From Micavibrio aeruginosavorus (GTDB lineage Bacteria > Pseudomonadota > Alphaproteobacteria > UBA9219), in the NCBI GenBank assembly GCA_020720905.1, contig DYNT01000007.1, forward strand, positions 3,822 to 19,145: a DNA stretch of 15,324 bases, written 5' to 3'. Below the pieces are notes generated by a model that searched no databases, was not told where the DNA came from, and worked only from the letters and a program-made list of their open reading frames with translations. Below, one piece after another: positions 1-7,046 of this stretch. Position 1 is the stretch's first letter. The number at the start of each line of letters is the position of its first letter. Position numbers and translations under genes: made by a program.

Positions 1-1
1 T

Positions 2-148
2 TATGTGGTTCCTTATTATGATAACGAATCCTATTGTCATAACCGTCATAACCGTCATAACCGTCATGATCGCGATTATGATCATGATCATAGAAGACGT
101 TGCCATAAGCCGCCGCCGCGTTATCAGGGGGAATGTCCTTCTTGGTGA
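2..148 (+). CDS. C-terminal end of a His/Arg/Asp-rich small protein (5' truncated by window)
   Basis: An open frame runs from the window edge to a TGA at 146-148, giving 48 visible residues and no start. The peptide has three HNR units, then a His/Asp/Tyr run (HDRDYDHDH), then a Cys- and Pro-containing tail (RCHKPPPRYQGECPSW). The tail resembles the end of the next gene (CPHPRSYREACEQR) in having two Cys around a Pro/Arg/Tyr segment. The two may therefore be distant paralogues in tandem, 31 bp apart. The His/Asp richness could bind metal, but that is inference. No family recognised. Confidence is limited because only the C-terminus is visible and the composition is biased. Confidence 0.55.
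   Translation, partial: YVVPYYDNESYCHNRHNRHNRHDRDYDHDHRRRCHKPPPRYQGECPSW
38..64 (+). repeat. Three perfect tandem 9-bp repeats (CATAACCGT)
   Basis: The unit CATAACCGT occurs three times back to back and encodes His-Asn-Arg three times in the truncated gene at the window start. It is followed by CAT-GAT-rich codons that continue the His/Asp pattern. Because 9 bp is a whole number of codons, copy number could change without loss of frame. Confidence 0.85.
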
Positions 149-179
149 AAGATAACTTTTTTATGACTGGAGAAAGCCT

Positions 180-674
180 ATGACCTCTTTTTCACAAGCC
201 CATCAAGAAATAACGAAACGTGGCAAGCGACTGTTTGTCGTGGCGTCTCTTTCGGTTCTGATGGCTGTGCCTGCCTTGGCTGGCGATAAAACGCGCATTG
301 AGATGCATATTGGCCCCAGAGGCGCAACCATAGAGAGCCGTGATACAGATGGATGGCGCGAGAGAACAGACCTCCGCGTTAATCCCTATGATGGGGAAGT
401 CGATCAATATAAAAGCCAAGGGTATTATGGCCGCAATCAACATTTGCGTGATGGCGATGCCCCAGACGTGGTGGACGCGCGCGAAGATTCATGGGGGCGT
501 TTGGTTTGTCCGCAAGGCTATTTTCCCGACACCACTATTGGGGGAGACGTGAAATGCTTTTTTGATGAAAGAGCCTATAGGGAGCGTGATAGAGAAAGAC
601 GCCCTTATCGTCATCATGACAATGGCGGTTGCCCCCATCCCCGCAGCTATCGCGAGGCTTGTGAACAACGTTAA
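180..674 (+). CDS. Small secreted protein with signal peptide, function unknown
   Basis: This is a 164-residue protein. Its N-terminus has a basic stretch (KRGKR, residues 13-17), a hydrophobic core and an ALA-G site near residues 32-35, so it reads as a Sec signal peptide with cleavage after about residue 34. The mature part is rich in Arg, Asp, Tyr and Gly. It contains a Cys pair (around VCPQGYF and VKCFF) and a second pair in the C-terminal tail, which suggests disulfides in the periplasm. A GGAGAAAG Shine-Dalgarno sequence lies just upstream of the ATG. It sits 31 bp after the truncated gene before it and 54 bp before a lipoprotein gene on the same strand. I do not recognise a family. A role in the envelope is inferred from the signal peptide only. 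Confidence 0.75.
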   Translation: MTSFSQAHQEITKRGKRLFVVASLSVLMAVPALAGDKTRIEMHIGPRGATIESRDTDGWRERTDLRVNPYDGEVDQYKSQGYYGRNQHLRDGDAPDVVDAREDSWGRLVCPQGYFPDTTIGGDVKCFFDERAYRERDRERRPYRHHDNGGCPHPRSYREACEQR

Positions 675-690
675 GGCGTTGTCGTTTTTT
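665..690 (+). terminator. Possible weak intrinsic terminator
   Basis: ACAACG (665-670) can pair with CGTTGT (677-682) over a 6-nt loop that contains the stop codon of the preceding gene. A CG and six T follow. The 6-bp stem is short, so it may only partly separate this gene from the lipoprotein gene downstream. Confidence 0.4.
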
Positions 691-728
691 GGTTTTCAGG
701 TTGATGTCGTATATTAAGGAGATCGCTC

Positions 729-1127
729 ATGTTTATAAAAAAGAAAAGCGTTTTTGAAAAAATAGCCGCATGTTTGACGCAACCCGCTAAAATCGCGCTG
801 GTCGGTGTCGCTCTTGCCACAACGATGATGACGTCAGGCTGCGCGACAACGCCCACCGATGCGCCTCATGGCAAGAATGTTTTTTTGGGTCAGACATGGA
901 TTGGCGAGTTTCATAATCCTATCGATGCTTCCAAGGATGATTGGGAGGAAACTAAAGAGAAGCTTCATCGTCGCTATGGCCGTCCCGCCTATACGGGCGA
1001 TCGTTATTCTTGCCGCGAAGATCGAAGCAATGATTCCTTTGTTTGCGTGGATAAGAAAACCAGACTCCGTTATCGCTGCTATCAACGCGATGGCGGCAAC
1101 GGCGAACGTCTTTGTCGGCCACTTTAA
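729..1127 (+). CDS. Putative lipoprotein, function unknown
   Basis: This is a 132-residue protein starting at an ATG with a very good ribosome binding site (TAAGGAGAT, 8 nt upstream). Residues 1-38 form a long lipoprotein signal: KKK and further basic residues, a hydrophobic stretch (IALVGVALATTMM) and a lipobox T-S-G-C with the acylated Cys at residue 38. The mature part is charged and Tyr/Arg rich. It has four Cys in the C-terminal half (YSCREDR, FVCVDKK, YRCYQRD, RLCRPL), probably two disulfides. It is the third small exported gene in a row and may belong to the same envelope cluster. No domain recognised, and any function would be a guess. Confidence 0.75.
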   Translation: MFIKKKSVFEKIAACLTQPAKIALVGVALATTMMTSGCATTPTDAPHGKNVFLGQTWIGEFHNPIDASKDDWEETKEKLHRRYGRPAYTGDRYSCREDRSNDSFVCVDKKTRLRYRCYQRDGGNGERLCRPL

Positions 1128-1198
1128 GCCGTCCCCCTTCTTGACTTCCTTAGGGGCAGGGGCGAGACTCGTTTGATCCGCAACAGGAGTCTTGTTTT

Positions 1199-1804
1199 TT
1201 GCCCGCCCCACGCCCGCCTCAATCCCCTCGCCGCCCTTTGAAAAAGCCAACGCCAGAACGGCTGGCGAATGTTGCCTTATATTATCTGGCGCGGTACGCC
1301 GCGACGGAAAGCTCTTTGCGTCGCGTGCTGGAAAACCGCGTGCGCCGCGCTGCGATGCAGGATGCGGCCTTTGCAGCGGATAGAGAGGCTCAAGCCGCCC
1401 TTGCTCAAGCCATTGACCGCCTTGTCGAGCAGCACAAGGCCAGTGGCGTGATTAATGACGAAGCTTTTGCCGCGATGAAGGTGGGAAGTTTGCGCCGCAC
1501 GGGGCGCAGCGCAAGACGCATCACTCAAACGCTGGCCATGAAGGGCATCAAGGTCGATGCGACGGGGCGTGCCTTGGCCTCGTATGAACAGGATGAAGGT
1601 GGCGACCAAGAAATGAAAGCCGCTTTGTTCTTGGCCAAGAAAAAAAAGCTGGGGCGTTTTGCGCCCCCGTTGCCACACACCATGGAAGCAGCCCTTTTGT
1701 CCAAACAGAAAAATAAAGAAGTCGCCATGATGGCTCGCGCCGGATTCTCCTTTGACGTGATCCGTAAGGTTTTAGAGACGGATATTGAGGAAGATGAGGA
1801 GTAA
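1199..1804 (+). CDS. recX: RecX family regulatory protein
   Basis: RecX proteins bind RecA and its filaments and limit RecA activity. The protein is about 201 residues and almost all helical. Its early part, LANVALYYLARYAATESSLRRVLENRV, matches the first RecX three-helix repeat. Further segments, ALAQAIDRLVEQHKASGVINDEAFA and SARRITQTLAMKGI, match the following repeats. The Arg- and Pro-rich N-terminus (PAPRPPQSPRRPLKKPT) is a typical loose alphaproteobacterial extension. The best start is TTG at 1199, with AGGAG at 1185-1189 about 9 nt upstream. No ATG lies in this frame before the conserved region. recA is not in the window. The gene is convergent with gloB, 42 bp apart. The family is confident, the start less so. 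Confidence 0.85.
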   Translation: MPAPRPPQSPRRPLKKPTPERLANVALYYLARYAATESSLRRVLENRVRRAAMQDAAFAADREAQAALAQAIDRLVEQHKASGVINDEAFAAMKVGSLRRTGRSARRITQTLAMKGIKVDATGRALASYEQDEGGDQEMKAALFLAKKKKLGRFAPPLPHTMEAALLSKQKNKEVAMMARAGFSFDVIRKVLETDIEEDEE

Positions 1805-1813
1805 GGTGAGACA

Positions 1814-1846
1814 CCCTCCTTTCGTCATCCTGCTGAGGCGTAGTCC
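1814..1846. repeat. Possible half copy of a CGTCATCC-type palindromic repeat
   Basis: The spacer between recX and gloB contains CGTCATCCTGCTGAGGCGTAG, preceded by CCTCCTTT. It resembles the left half of the palindrome at 15167-15222 (CCCCTCTCGTCATCCCGCT), also ahead of a TTCG. No matching right arm is visible, so this is at most a degenerate or truncated copy. Confidence 0.35.
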
Positions 1847-2632
1847 CTACTTCGTAAACCGATCCTTGGCAGCGCGAAGAGAACCAAAAATGGCGGCGGG
1901 ATCAACATCGGTCGGGAAGCCGTTTTTCTGCAGCATCTTTTGAAAAGCCGGATCATCTACACGCAAGAAAGGATTGATCGCTTTTTCCTGTGCCAGTGAA
2001 ACGGGCAGGGTCGGCAGGCCTTTTTTGCGCAAGGCGGCGACTTCCTCGGCGCGTGCCTTAAGAGCCTCATTGTCCTTATCCAGCATCAAGGCAAAGCCGG
2101 CGTTCCGCTCGGTATACTCATGCCCGCAATAGATTTGCGTGTCATCGGGCAGAGCGCGGAGTTTAAGCAGGGAGCTCCACATTTGCGCCCCGTTGCCTTC
2201 GAACAGACGCCCACAGCCAAGGGAAAACAGCGTATCGCCGCTAAACAGAGCCTTCAGTTCAGGGAAGTAATAGGAAAGGCTGCCCATCGTGTGGCCGGGC
2301 GTTTCGATAACGTGACCGCGCAAGTCAGAAAAGGTTACAAAATCGCCTTCGTCCACGCTGCGCGAAATCCCTTCGATCCTGTGGGCTTCTTTGGAAGGCC
2401 CAATGATCGGCGCGCCGTAATCGTGCTGCAACTTGGCGTTGCCCGCCGTATGGTCGCTGTGATGGTGGGTGTTAAGGATCAACGCCAAATGCAGGTCTTT
2501 TTTCTGCAAGGCGCGTTTCACCACGTCGGCATCCCCTGGATCAACGACCATGGCTAGTCCCAGCGCAACATCGCTGACCAGATAGATGTAGTTGTCGGCT
2601 GAGGCCGGCAAAAGATCAATTGAAAATCCCAT
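1847..2632 (-). CDS. gloB: Hydroxyacylglutathione hydrolase (glyoxalase II)
   Basis: GloB hydrolyses S-lactoylglutathione to D-lactate and glutathione, the second step of methylglyoxal detoxification in the cytoplasm. Counting from the chosen start, the metallo-beta-lactamase fold carries THHHSDH (metal ligands H56, H58, D60, H61), TPGHT (H114), SGDTLF (D133) and CGHEYT (H171). Together these give the full binuclear metal site. The GCGRLFEG segment and the C-terminal NPFLR are diagnostic of glyoxalase II rather than of other metallo-beta-lactamases. The start at 2632 (MGFSIDLLPASADNYIY) fits the usual short N-terminus; an in-frame ATG ten codons upstream (2662) is also possible. The gene is divergent from the methyltransferase-like gene, with a short shared upstream region. 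Confidence 0.93.
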   Translation of the reverse strand: MGFSIDLLPASADNYIYLVSDVALGLAMVVDPGDADVVKRALQKKDLHLALILNTHHHSDHTAGNAKLQHDYGAPIIGPSKEAHRIEGISRSVDEGDFVTFSDLRGHVIETPGHTMGSLSYYFPELKALFSGDTLFSLGCGRLFEGNGAQMWSSLLKLRALPDDTQIYCGHEYTERNAGFALMLDKDNEALKARAEEVAALRKKGLPTLPVSLAQEKAINPFLRVDDPAFQKMLQKNGFPTDVDPAAIFGSLRAAKDRFTK

Positions 2633-2689
2633 ATCCCAAGAATGCCAAAAGGGTGCTAACATGGGGTTAATGAAAGGCAGAAAAAAACG

Positions 2690-3457
2690 ATGACCATAGA
2701 TGTTGTTGATTTACGAGAATTTTATATGTCGCCTTTGGGGCGGCTGACCAGTAAGCTTCTTCGCAGGCGTATGGCCAGCCTGTGGCCATCGGTGGCTGGC
2801 GAGACGGTGGCAGCGCTTGGCTATGCCACGCCTCTCCTTCGCCCATGGTTGGGGCAGGCCAAGACGATGATGGCCGTGATGCCCGATTCACAAGGGGTTG
2901 CTTTTTGGCCTAAGGAAGGGCCGAATATCTCTTGTTTGGCCTCGCTCACAAAGGTTCCGTTGGAGGATGAATCCGTCAGCCGCGTTTTACTGATGCATGC
3001 GCTGGAGACAGCCGTTGATCCCTCTGCCGTTTTGGAAGAAACGTGGCGTATTTTAAAGCCGCAGGGTCAGATTGTGATGATCGTGCCCAACCGGCGCGGC
3101 CTGTGGGCGCTTAGCGATCAAACGCCTTTTGGCGTGGGGCAGCCTTATTCGGCCTCACAATTAAGAGCGCTGTTGCGCGAGCATTTCTTTCTTGAGAAAA
3201 TTAATCATGCCCTTTTTATGCCGCCCAGTTCTTCTCGCCTGTCCATGATGGTTGCGCCATGGATGGAGAGGGCGGCCTCAGCGCTTCTTTTGGGTTTGGG
3301 GGGAGTTCTGGTGGCTCATGCCAGCAAGCAAGTTTATGCCCCTGCCATGACAAAAGGCAGCGTTATGCCGCGTCGTTTTGTGCTGCCTATGCCGTTTCCG
3401 CCTACGCCTGTGCCAACGGGGCGTAACACCTTGAAAACAACGCATTTGGCTTTCTGA
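2690..3457 (+). CDS. SAM-dependent methyltransferase-like protein
   Basis: This 255-residue protein resembles class I methyltransferases found next to gloB in alphaproteobacteria. The visible elements are GETVAALGYATPLLRPW, at the place of motif I but without a clear GxGxG, then VPLEDESVSRVLLMHALE, the acidic segment typical of Methyltransf_11 proteins, then ILKPQGQIVMIVPNRRGLWA (motif III and after). The weak motif I suggests altered SAM binding or loss of catalysis; this is inferred from sequence only. The C-terminal third is Pro- and Met-rich, with a hydrophobic stretch (ASALLLGLGGVLVAH) that might associate with membrane. The substrate is unknown. A weak ribosome binding site (AAAGGCAG) precedes the ATG. 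Confidence 0.7.
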   Translation: MTIDVVDLREFYMSPLGRLTSKLLRRRMASLWPSVAGETVAALGYATPLLRPWLGQAKTMMAVMPDSQGVAFWPKEGPNISCLASLTKVPLEDESVSRVLLMHALETAVDPSAVLEETWRILKPQGQIVMIVPNRRGLWALSDQTPFGVGQPYSASQLRALLREHFFLEKINHALFMPPSSSRLSMMVAPWMERAASALLLGLGGVLVAHASKQVYAPAMTKGSVMPRRFVLPMPFPPTPVPTGRNTLKTTHLAF

Positions 3458-3515
3458 AGAAAGTAGTGTAAGTTAACTTGCTAACCTTTTGAAAGAATAG
3501 AGACTGGATGAACCT

Positions 3516-4418
3516 ATGATTATGAAAAATGCAGCGATAAGCCCCGACAAGCAAGCTTTGGCGGATCTGCGTGCGCGAATCGATCAAATTGACGGCGTTC
3601 TTCACGATATGTTGCGTGAGCGGGCGGAAGTTATCGACAATGTTCGCAAAATCAAGGGCAAGCAGCATATCTATATCCGTCCAGGGCGCGAGGCGCAGAT
3701 GATGCGTGCGCTTATGGGTGGGCCGCAGGGCAAGATTCCCGAAGGCCTTGTTGTCCGTTTATGGCGTGAGATGATTTCGACCTTCACGCTTCTTGAAGGC
3801 GGGCTGAAGGTTGGCGTTTATGCGCCTGAAAAAGGGCCTGATCTGTGGGATGTTGCCCGCGATCATTACGGCGCGTTTACGCCGCTTGTGGAATATCCAA
3901 CGGTTGTTGCCGCGATTAAGGCGCTTAAGGAAGGCAAGATTACCGTGGCCGTCGTGCCTCCGCCTGCGCAAGATGAAAAGGACGCGTGGTGGCCTTTGTT
4001 GACGGCGGATAAAGCCAACGTGCTGACGGTTTTCCAATCCATGCCAACGGAAGTTTTAAAAGCGGGGCGCAGCAATGCGCGGCGCGCCATGCCGATGGGG
4101 CTGATCGTCGGCAAGCTGTATCCTGAATTGACGGGCGATGACCGCAGCTTTCTGGCCTTGCAATGCACGCATGTGCCAGAGGCGGAAATGAAGCGCTTGC
4201 TTGGCAAGGCTGGCTATAAGGTTCGCCACATGCTGACGCACAGCATGGGGCGCGGCGCGTCGGCGCCCACGGCCTTTTTGGCTGAAGTGGAAGGCTTTGT
4301 GGGGCGTAGCGACACGCGCCTCAGCCGGATTAAGGCCATGATGGGCAGCCGTATGCAGCAGCTTACGCCGCTGGGCGGCTATCCTTCGCCTCTTAAAGGC
4401 GGGCGGCGAACGGCGTAG
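3516..4418 (+). CDS. Chorismate mutase (AroQ type) fused to a degenerate prephenate-dehydratase-like domain
   Basis: Chorismate mutase converts chorismate to prephenate, the branch point to Phe and Tyr. Residues 15-100 form the AroQ helical domain. It has LRARIDQIDGVLHDMLRERAEVI, K47 and RPGRE (R58, E59), which line up with the active-site Arg, Lys and Arg-Glu of the E. coli P-protein mutase domain. From about residue 103, VGVYAPEKGPDLWDVARDHYG and the later ITVAVVPPP look like a worn prephenate dehydratase fold (compare the GPEGTFS and GVVPIEN regions). The catalytic Thr-Arg-Phe motif is not visible, so dehydratase activity is doubtful. The gene lies 17 bp before the dehydrogenase gene and probably forms an operon with it. 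The start could also be the ATG two codons later (3522). Confidence 0.8.
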   Translation: MIMKNAAISPDKQALADLRARIDQIDGVLHDMLRERAEVIDNVRKIKGKQHIYIRPGREAQMMRALMGGPQGKIPEGLVVRLWREMISTFTLLEGGLKVGVYAPEKGPDLWDVARDHYGAFTPLVEYPTVVAAIKALKEGKITVAVVPPPAQDEKDAWWPLLTADKANVLTVFQSMPTEVLKAGRSNARRAMPMGLIVGKLYPELTGDDRSFLALQCTHVPEAEMKRLLGKAGYKVRHMLTHSMGRGASAPTAFLAEVEGFVGRSDTRLSRIKAMMGSRMQQLTPLGGYPSPLKGGRRTA

Positions 4419-4435
4419 TTTGGCGTTGATGGCCG

Positions 4436-5200
4436 ATGACCGATAATCAAAAGAAGACCGTTGGGATTTTGGGGCTTGGTTCCTTTGGGCAGCTGATGGC
4501 GCGTCATCTTTTGCCGCATTTTGCGTTGCAAGCGTATGACCCCGCGCCAGAGGTTGCCGCGTTTGCCAGCGCTCATGGCATCGTCCTGCTGCCCCCCGAT
4601 CAAGTGGCCACGGCCGATATCGTGATTATTGGTGCGCCTGTTCCGCGCATGGAAGAGGCGATTGCCGCGATCAAGGATCACCTGCGCGAAGGGACATTGG
4701 TGTTGGACGTTGGTTCGGTCAAGGTTAAGCCTGCCGCGCTGATGCTGCGCGATCTGCCCGCGCATGTTGATCTTATCGCGACGCATCCGCTCTTTGGCCC
4801 GCAAAGCGGCAAGAACGGCATCGCGGGGCAGAAGATTGTCCTCTGTCCGTTGCGTTGCCCGTCAGAAAGAGTTGACAAGCTCAAAGGCTTTCTTGAATCC
4901 GCGCTCGCCTTGAAAGTGGTGATGGCGACTCCCGATGAGCATGACCGCGAGGCCGCCGTTGTTTTCGGGCTCACCCATCTTGTATCGAAAATGCTGGTTC
5001 AAGATTTTGAGCCGTTCCCCACCAGCATGACTACGAAAAGCTATGAGCTGCTGATCGAATCCGTGAACATGGTTCGTTATTGTTCGCCAGAATTGTTTTT
5101 GGCGATTGAATGCGAGAATCCCTATGTGCATGAGGTCAGCCAGACGTTTTTCGCCAAGGCCGATGCTCTACGCCAGTATTTGGCAGCGCATAGGGAATAA
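4436..5200 (+). CDS. tyrA: Prephenate/arogenate dehydrogenase
   Basis: This enzyme oxidatively decarboxylates prephenate (or arogenate) with NAD(P), leading to tyrosine. The 254 residues open with a Rossmann motif GILGLGSFG (GxGxxG at 13-18). Then come DVGSVK (91-96), THPLFGP (with H117 where the family has its substrate-binding or catalytic His) and TPDEHDREAAVVFGLTH (164-181). This order is characteristic of the TyrA family. There is no fused chorismate mutase domain; that activity lies in the gene just upstream. The tail (SYELLIESVNMVRYCSPELF) matches the helical dimerisation domain. Whether it prefers prephenate or arogenate cannot be told from the sequence. The gene ends 11 bp from the convergent yqeY. 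Confidence 0.88.
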   Translation: MTDNQKKTVGILGLGSFGQLMARHLLPHFALQAYDPAPEVAAFASAHGIVLLPPDQVATADIVIIGAPVPRMEEAIAAIKDHLREGTLVLDVGSVKVKPAALMLRDLPAHVDLIATHPLFGPQSGKNGIAGQKIVLCPLRCPSERVDKLKGFLESALALKVVMATPDEHDREAAVVFGLTHLVSKMLVQDFEPFPTSMTTKSYELLIESVNMVRYCSPELFLAIECENPYVHEVSQTFFAKADALRQYLAAHRE

Positions 5201-5211
5201 GGCTGTAGCGC

Positions 5212-5670
5212 TTAGCCCTCCAGCAAGCCCTTGACGATCACACCTGCGGCGGCGAAGTCCATCTGGCCGGTGTAGGCTTTTTTCAGCTCACCCATCACCT
5301 TGCCCATATCCTTGATGGACGTCCCGCCAACGGCGGCGATGGCTTTGGCCACGGCATCCTTGGTGGCGGTGGCATCCATTTGCTGCGGCAAGAATCTCTC
5401 GATGACGGTGATTTCAGCCGACTCTTGATCGACGAGATCTTGGCGTCCGCCTTTTTGGTAAAGGGCGATTGATTCACGCCGCTGCTTGATCATGCCTTGC
5501 ATCATGGAAAGAATCTGATCTTCGGTGATGCCTATGGCATTGCCCGAAGGCCGCGCCGCGATATCAAGGTCTTTCAGCTTGGCCAGCACCATGCGAATGG
5601 TTCCCAGTGCCTTTTCATCCTTGGCCCGCATGGCGGTTTTCATGGCTTCTGTTAGGTCTTCGCGCAGCAT
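5212..5670 (-). CDS. yqeY: GatB/YqeY domain protein
   Basis: YqeY proteins are small, mostly helical proteins related to the tRNA-binding tail of the GatB amidotransferase subunit. Their exact role is unclear. The 152 residues contain the usual landmarks: LREDLTEAMKTAMRAKDEKALGTIRMV at the start, then LSMMQGMIKQRRESIALYQKGGRQDLVDQE, then ERFLPQQM and DMGKVMGELKK near the end. I chose the ATG at 5670 over an in-frame ATG at 5700 because a strong AAGGAAAG site lies 5-12 nt upstream and this fits the family N-terminus. The gene is divergent from carA, with about 100 bp between the starts. Confidence 0.9.
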   Translation of the reverse strand: MLREDLTEAMKTAMRAKDEKALGTIRMVLAKLKDLDIAARPSGNAIGITEDQILSMMQGMIKQRRESIALYQKGGRQDLVDQESAEITVIERFLPQQMDATATKDAVAKAIAAVGGTSIKDMGKVMGELKKAYTGQMDFAAAGVIVKGLLEG

Positions 5671-5699
5671 GGTCTTTCCTTTCAAAATTCTGTCATTCA

Positions 5700-5716
5700 C
5701 TCTTGCAAAACAAGAG
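5700..5716. promoter_or_regulatory. Perfect inverted repeat in the yqeY/carA divergent spacer
   Basis: CTCTTG (5700-5705) and CAAGAG (5711-5716) are perfect inverted repeats around CAAAA. They lie midway between the two divergent starts, so a protein-binding site acting on yqeY or carA is possible. No convincing sigma-70 promoter pair could be assigned with it. Chance occurrence is also possible. Confidence 0.3.
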
Positions 5717-5771
5717 CAGGGGGCATATGGTCTGGTCGTTTGACCTAAACCCCATAAAAAGTTGGAGCCTT

Positions 5772-7046
5772 ATGACCACGCCGTTGCCCTTGCAGCACCG
5801 AAATAGCACGCCGCCGCGTGATTCAAAAGAAGTTTTCCCTTCCGCCGTCCTCGTTCTTTCCGATGGGACGGTTTTTTTTGGCTCCGGCTTCGGCGCAAGC
5901 GGCAAAGCGGTGGGCGAGGTGTGCTTTAACACCTCCATGACGGGGTATCAGGAAATCCTGACCGATCCCAGCTATGCGGGGCAGATTATCACCTTTACCT
6001 TTCCCCATATTGGCAACGTTGGCACGAATGAGGTGGACGTTGAGGCAGGCCGCGTGGCGGCGCGAGGTCTTATCGTCCGCACCGATGTGAGCGAACCATC
6101 GAATTGGCGGGCGGCAGAACATTTTGATGCGTGGCTGAAGAAAAACAATCTTATTGGCCTTTCGGGCATTGATACCCGTGCGCTCACCGCCCGCATCCGC
6201 GATGGCGGCGCGCCGAACGGCGTGATTTGCCATGCGCCTGATGGCGTGTTTGACATGGACGCCCTCAAGAAAGAAGCCGCCGCATGGGCGGGGCTGGATG
6301 GCATGGATCTGGCGCTCGAAGTCACGTGCGGAAAGGTGCATGAATGGGAAGAAAGCATTTGGCATTTAGCATCTAGCATTCAGGGAGAAGAATGCACCAA
6401 TGGAACCACTCCCCCTAAATGCCAAATGCCAAATGCTAAATGCTATCATGTTGTCGCTATCGACTACGGTGCGAAGCGCAACATTCTGCGGTGTCTTGTC
6501 AGCGCGGGATGCCGCGTGACGGTTGTGCCTGCGCAAACATCGTTTGATGAGATTATGAAACTGAAGCCCGATGGCGTGTTTCTGTCCAACGGCCCTGGTG
6601 ATCCTGCGGCGACGGGCGTTTATGCCGTGCCTGTGATCCGCAAGGTTTTGGAGGCGGGCATTCCGCTGTTCGGGATTTGCCTTGGCCACCAGATGCTCGG
6701 CCTCGCTTTGGGTGGGCGCACGACAAAAATGCCGCGTGGCCATCGCGGCGCGAACCATCCGGTCAAAGATTTGCAAACGGGCAAGGTGGAGATTACCAGC
6801 CAAAACCACGGCTTTATGGTCATCCCCGAAACGCTGCCAGCCAACGCCGAAGTCACGCATGTCAGTCTGTTTGATGGCAGCAATGAAGGCCTTCGCCTAA
6901 AGGACAAGCCAGCCTTTTCGGTGCAGTACCATCCCGAAGCGTCTCCTGGTCCGCATGACTCGCATTACCTGTTTGAGAGATTTGTGGCGATGATGATGAA
7001 GCATTTAGCATCTGGCATTTGGCATTTAGGGAAGGGAAAAAAATGA
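5772..7046 (+). CDS. carA: Carbamoyl-phosphate synthase small (glutaminase) subunit, with two element-derived segments
   Basis: CarA hydrolyses glutamine and passes ammonia to CarB to make carbamoyl phosphate for pyrimidines and arginine. The N-terminal domain (LVLSDGTVFFGSGFG, GEVCFNTSMTGYQEILTDPSY) and the C-terminal class I glutaminase are intact. The latter shows SNGPGDP, GICLGHQ with nucleophile C303, and YHPEA with H387 and E389. The start at 5772 has GGAG four bases upstream. At 424 residues it is longer than the usual 380-400. Residues 195-224 (SIWHLASSIQGEE to NAKC) come from an inserted palindrome in the interdomain linker. Residues 411-424 (HLASGIWHLGKGKK) come from the left end of a second element. 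Neither insertion touches the catalytic residues, so the enzyme is probably active. Its stop codon overlaps the next ATG. Confidence 0.95.
   Translation: MTTPLPLQHRNSTPPRDSKEVFPSAVLVLSDGTVFFGSGFGASGKAVGEVCFNTSMTGYQEILTDPSYAGQIITFTFPHIGNVGTNEVDVEAGRVAARGLIVRTDVSEPSNWRAAEHFDAWLKKNNLIGLSGIDTRALTARIRDGGAPNGVICHAPDGVFDMDALKKEAAAWAGLDGMDLALEVTCGKVHEWEESIWHLASSIQGEECTNGTTPPKCQMPNAKCYHVVAIDYGAKRNILRCLVSAGCRVTVVPAQTSFDEIMKLKPDGVFLSNGPGDPAATGVYAVPVIRKVLEAGIPLFGICLGHQMLGLALGGRTTKMPRGHRGANHPVKDLQTGKVEITSQNHGFMVIPETLPANAEVTHVSLFDGSNEGLRLKDKPAFSVQYHPEASPGPHDSHYLFERFVAMMMKHLASGIWHLGKGKK
6354..6444. mobile_element. 91-bp non-autonomous palindromic element inside carA (same end family as the 7000-7442 element)
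   Basis: The left arm (6354-6385) and right arm (6413-6444) are 32-bp inverted repeats matching at 27 of 32 positions. Each is four heptamers close to AGCATTT or GGCATTT, ending in AGGG at the inner side. The 27-bp centre (6386-6412) holds no gene. The arms match the ends of the four-helix-bundle element 555 bp downstream, so this looks like a short, MITE-like relative. It is translated in frame as part of CarA. No clear target-site duplication was seen. The length is not a multiple of three, so insertion must have involved a few extra or lost bases. Confidence 0.8.
7000..7031 (+). repeat. Left terminal inverted repeat of the four-helix-bundle element
   Basis: Units in order: AGCATTT, AGCATCT, GGCATTT, GGCATTT, then AGGG. 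The only difference from the reverse complement of the right arm is the first base of the fourth unit (G here, A there). It is read in the carA frame as HLASGIWHLG. Confidence 0.9.

Noticed and set aside
834..1250. Long minus-strand ORF opposite the lipoprotein and recX starts
   Set aside because: It overlaps two better supported genes, has low-complexity hydrophobic content typical of a frame shadow, and lacks a ribosome site.
5727..5771. Earlier start for carA at the ATG at 5727
   Set aside because: The extra residues do not resemble the CarA N-terminus, and the ATG at 5772 has a GGAG site close upstream.
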